From positions 109,919 through 120,213 of the forward strand of contig MU646768.1 of NCBI GenBank assembly GCA_026770585.1: a DNA stretch of 10,295 bases. Direction: 5' to 3'. The first letter of the stretch is position 1. Each line of letters begins with the position of its first letter. Of this stretch, positions 9,701 to 10,295 are shown piece after piece. This stretch comes from Baffinella frigidus (taxonomy: Eukaryota > Cryptophyceae > Cryptomonadales > Baffinellaceae). Under the pieces are notes generated by a model. That model was not told the origin of the DNA. It saw nothing but the letters and a program-made list of their open reading frames with translations, and made no database searches. Both the position numbers and the translations under genes were made by a program.

Positions 9701-9754
9701 CCGGAGGTGAAACTATTGGGCGATCCGATCTGCAGGTCCTCAGATTCCAAAACC
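9701..9754 (+). repeat. Third copy of the 48-bp repeat family
   Basis: CCGGAGGTGAAACTATTGGG and on to CAAAACC, one mismatch against 9509-9563. It is directly followed by C-rich degenerate telomere-like DNA. On the minus strand it reads ESEDLQIGSPNSFTSG in the same frame as 9068-9170. Confidence 0.95.
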
Positions 9755-10003
9755 CCAAACCATCAACGCTACACCCCACATCCTAAAACAACAAACCCCA
9801 AACCCCGAAACCTACACAACAAACCCCAAACCCTAAAACAACAATCCCCAAACCCTAAAACCTGCTCCCCGTTCCCTCACTCCTAGCGCTTTACCCCCCA
9901 AGCCCTACACCCTACGTAACCCACAAACCAAGCCACACACCCTAAAACCTCAACAACCCCTAAAACCTAAACAACCCCTAACACCTCAACAACCCCTAAC
10001 GCA
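9755..10003 (-). repeat. C-rich degenerate telomere-like field (AACCCCAAA / AACCCTAAAA)
   Basis: AAACCCCAAACCCTAAAACA and CCTAAACAACCCCTAACACC variants. Here the C-rich strand is plus, the reverse of every field left of 8910 except one small inversion at about 8557-8610. In minus sense it directly follows a GTGCGT donor at 10004, so it may be the start of an intron. Confidence 0.9.
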
Positions 10004-10004
10004 C

Positions 10005-10295
10005 CTGGGGGCCCATCGAACTCTTCAGCGATCCACTCTCCAGAGCCTCCCTGCCCCCCTTGGCCACAGTCTAGGGGTGTCGCCGCGTTGCTGTGAGACG
10101 GCCTTGTGTCAATGCATAGTGGGGGGTGGTAGGGTGGTACGTCTCGTCTAGCCTGAGCTAGACTGGAGAGGTCGTCACTCTCAGTGGAATCTACTCCACT
10201 GGTGGTAGGAGGTGGAGTCAGAATCCATCCGGAAAATGCTCGAATGAGCGGCCGCCGCGCCCCTTGGGCACAGACCAGTGGCGTCGCCGCATTGC
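10005..10295 (-). CDS. Partial exon of an unknown protein with a 68-residue repeat
   Basis: From the right window edge the minus strand is open for 96 codons to a consensus-like donor CCCCAG/GTGCGT (exon end 10005), and past it until a stop at 9967-9969. It begins NAATPLVCAQGARRPLIRAF, later has STESDDLSSLAQARRD and RPSHSNAATPLDCGQGG, and ends GEWIAEEFDGPPG. NAATPLVCAQGA recurs 204 bp (68 codons) later in the same frame as NAATPLDCGQGG, so an in-frame duplication was preserved. No ATG is present, so the start lies outside the window. No domain is recognised. Composition is clearly unlike the repeat-derived frames nearby. Confidence 0.5.

Overview
This window looks like nuclear, gene-poor DNA from a unicellular eukaryote, most likely an alga. 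The reasons are perfect (TTTAGGG)n / (CCCTAAA)n telomere-type arrays at 8854-8909 and 9013-9061, long fields of degenerate heptamers derived from them, many foldback elements and minisatellites, and only short open segments edged by GT...AG splice signals. No long uninterrupted coding region, rRNA, tRNA, CRISPR array or bacterial-style operon is visible. TTTAGGG telomeres occur in green algae/plants, dinoflagellates and some other protists. I lean to a large-genome green alga or a dinoflagellate but cannot decide.

Layout. 1-1320: heptamer repeats, then a minus-strand exon family (WGPGINAALP..HREYLIDLADDF..) present in four partial copies. Upstream of it is a three-exon, phase-consistent gene remnant whose first intron is almost wholly a 141-bp foldback element. 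1325-2160: degenerate telomere-like DNA, a foldback with C/G homopolymers, and a GA/GT microsatellite. 2160-2910: three minisatellites and one minus-strand terminal-exon-like frame. 2930-4450: G-rich fields, a 24-bp array, dispersed ~45-bp blocks and paired exon copies (HRTIA..WLEHPQ). 4590-5012: a plus-strand exon-like segment, a 65-bp-arm near-perfect palindrome and a TTTAGTG heptamer field. 5050-5730: a plus-strand two-exon remnant, then a minus-strand micro-exon whose intron is a 29-bp tandem array. 5746-7660: a cluster of foldback elements interleaved with short exon-like pieces. 7655-8701: inverted and tandem duplications of another exon. 8700-9140: telomeric arrays, one of them the loop of a 72-bp-arm hairpin. 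9123-9754: a 141-bp tandem repeat between 48-bp direct repeats. 9755-10003: C-rich degenerate telomere-like DNA. 10005-10295: a minus-strand exon running off the window, with a 68-codon internal repeat.

The main story is mobile DNA and introns. Three foldback elements (1102-1242, 5746-5899, 7031-7170) share a TNATC..GG tip and each is flanked by a different 4-bp target duplication (GATC, GCTT, GGCT). Several foldbacks also share an inner motif close to GAAAWTTACTACACA although their outer arms differ. One of them makes up 141 of the 164 bases of a predicted intron, as introner elements do. No protein here matches a family I can name with confidence; all exon calls rest on reading frame, splice signals, phase and repeat comparison.
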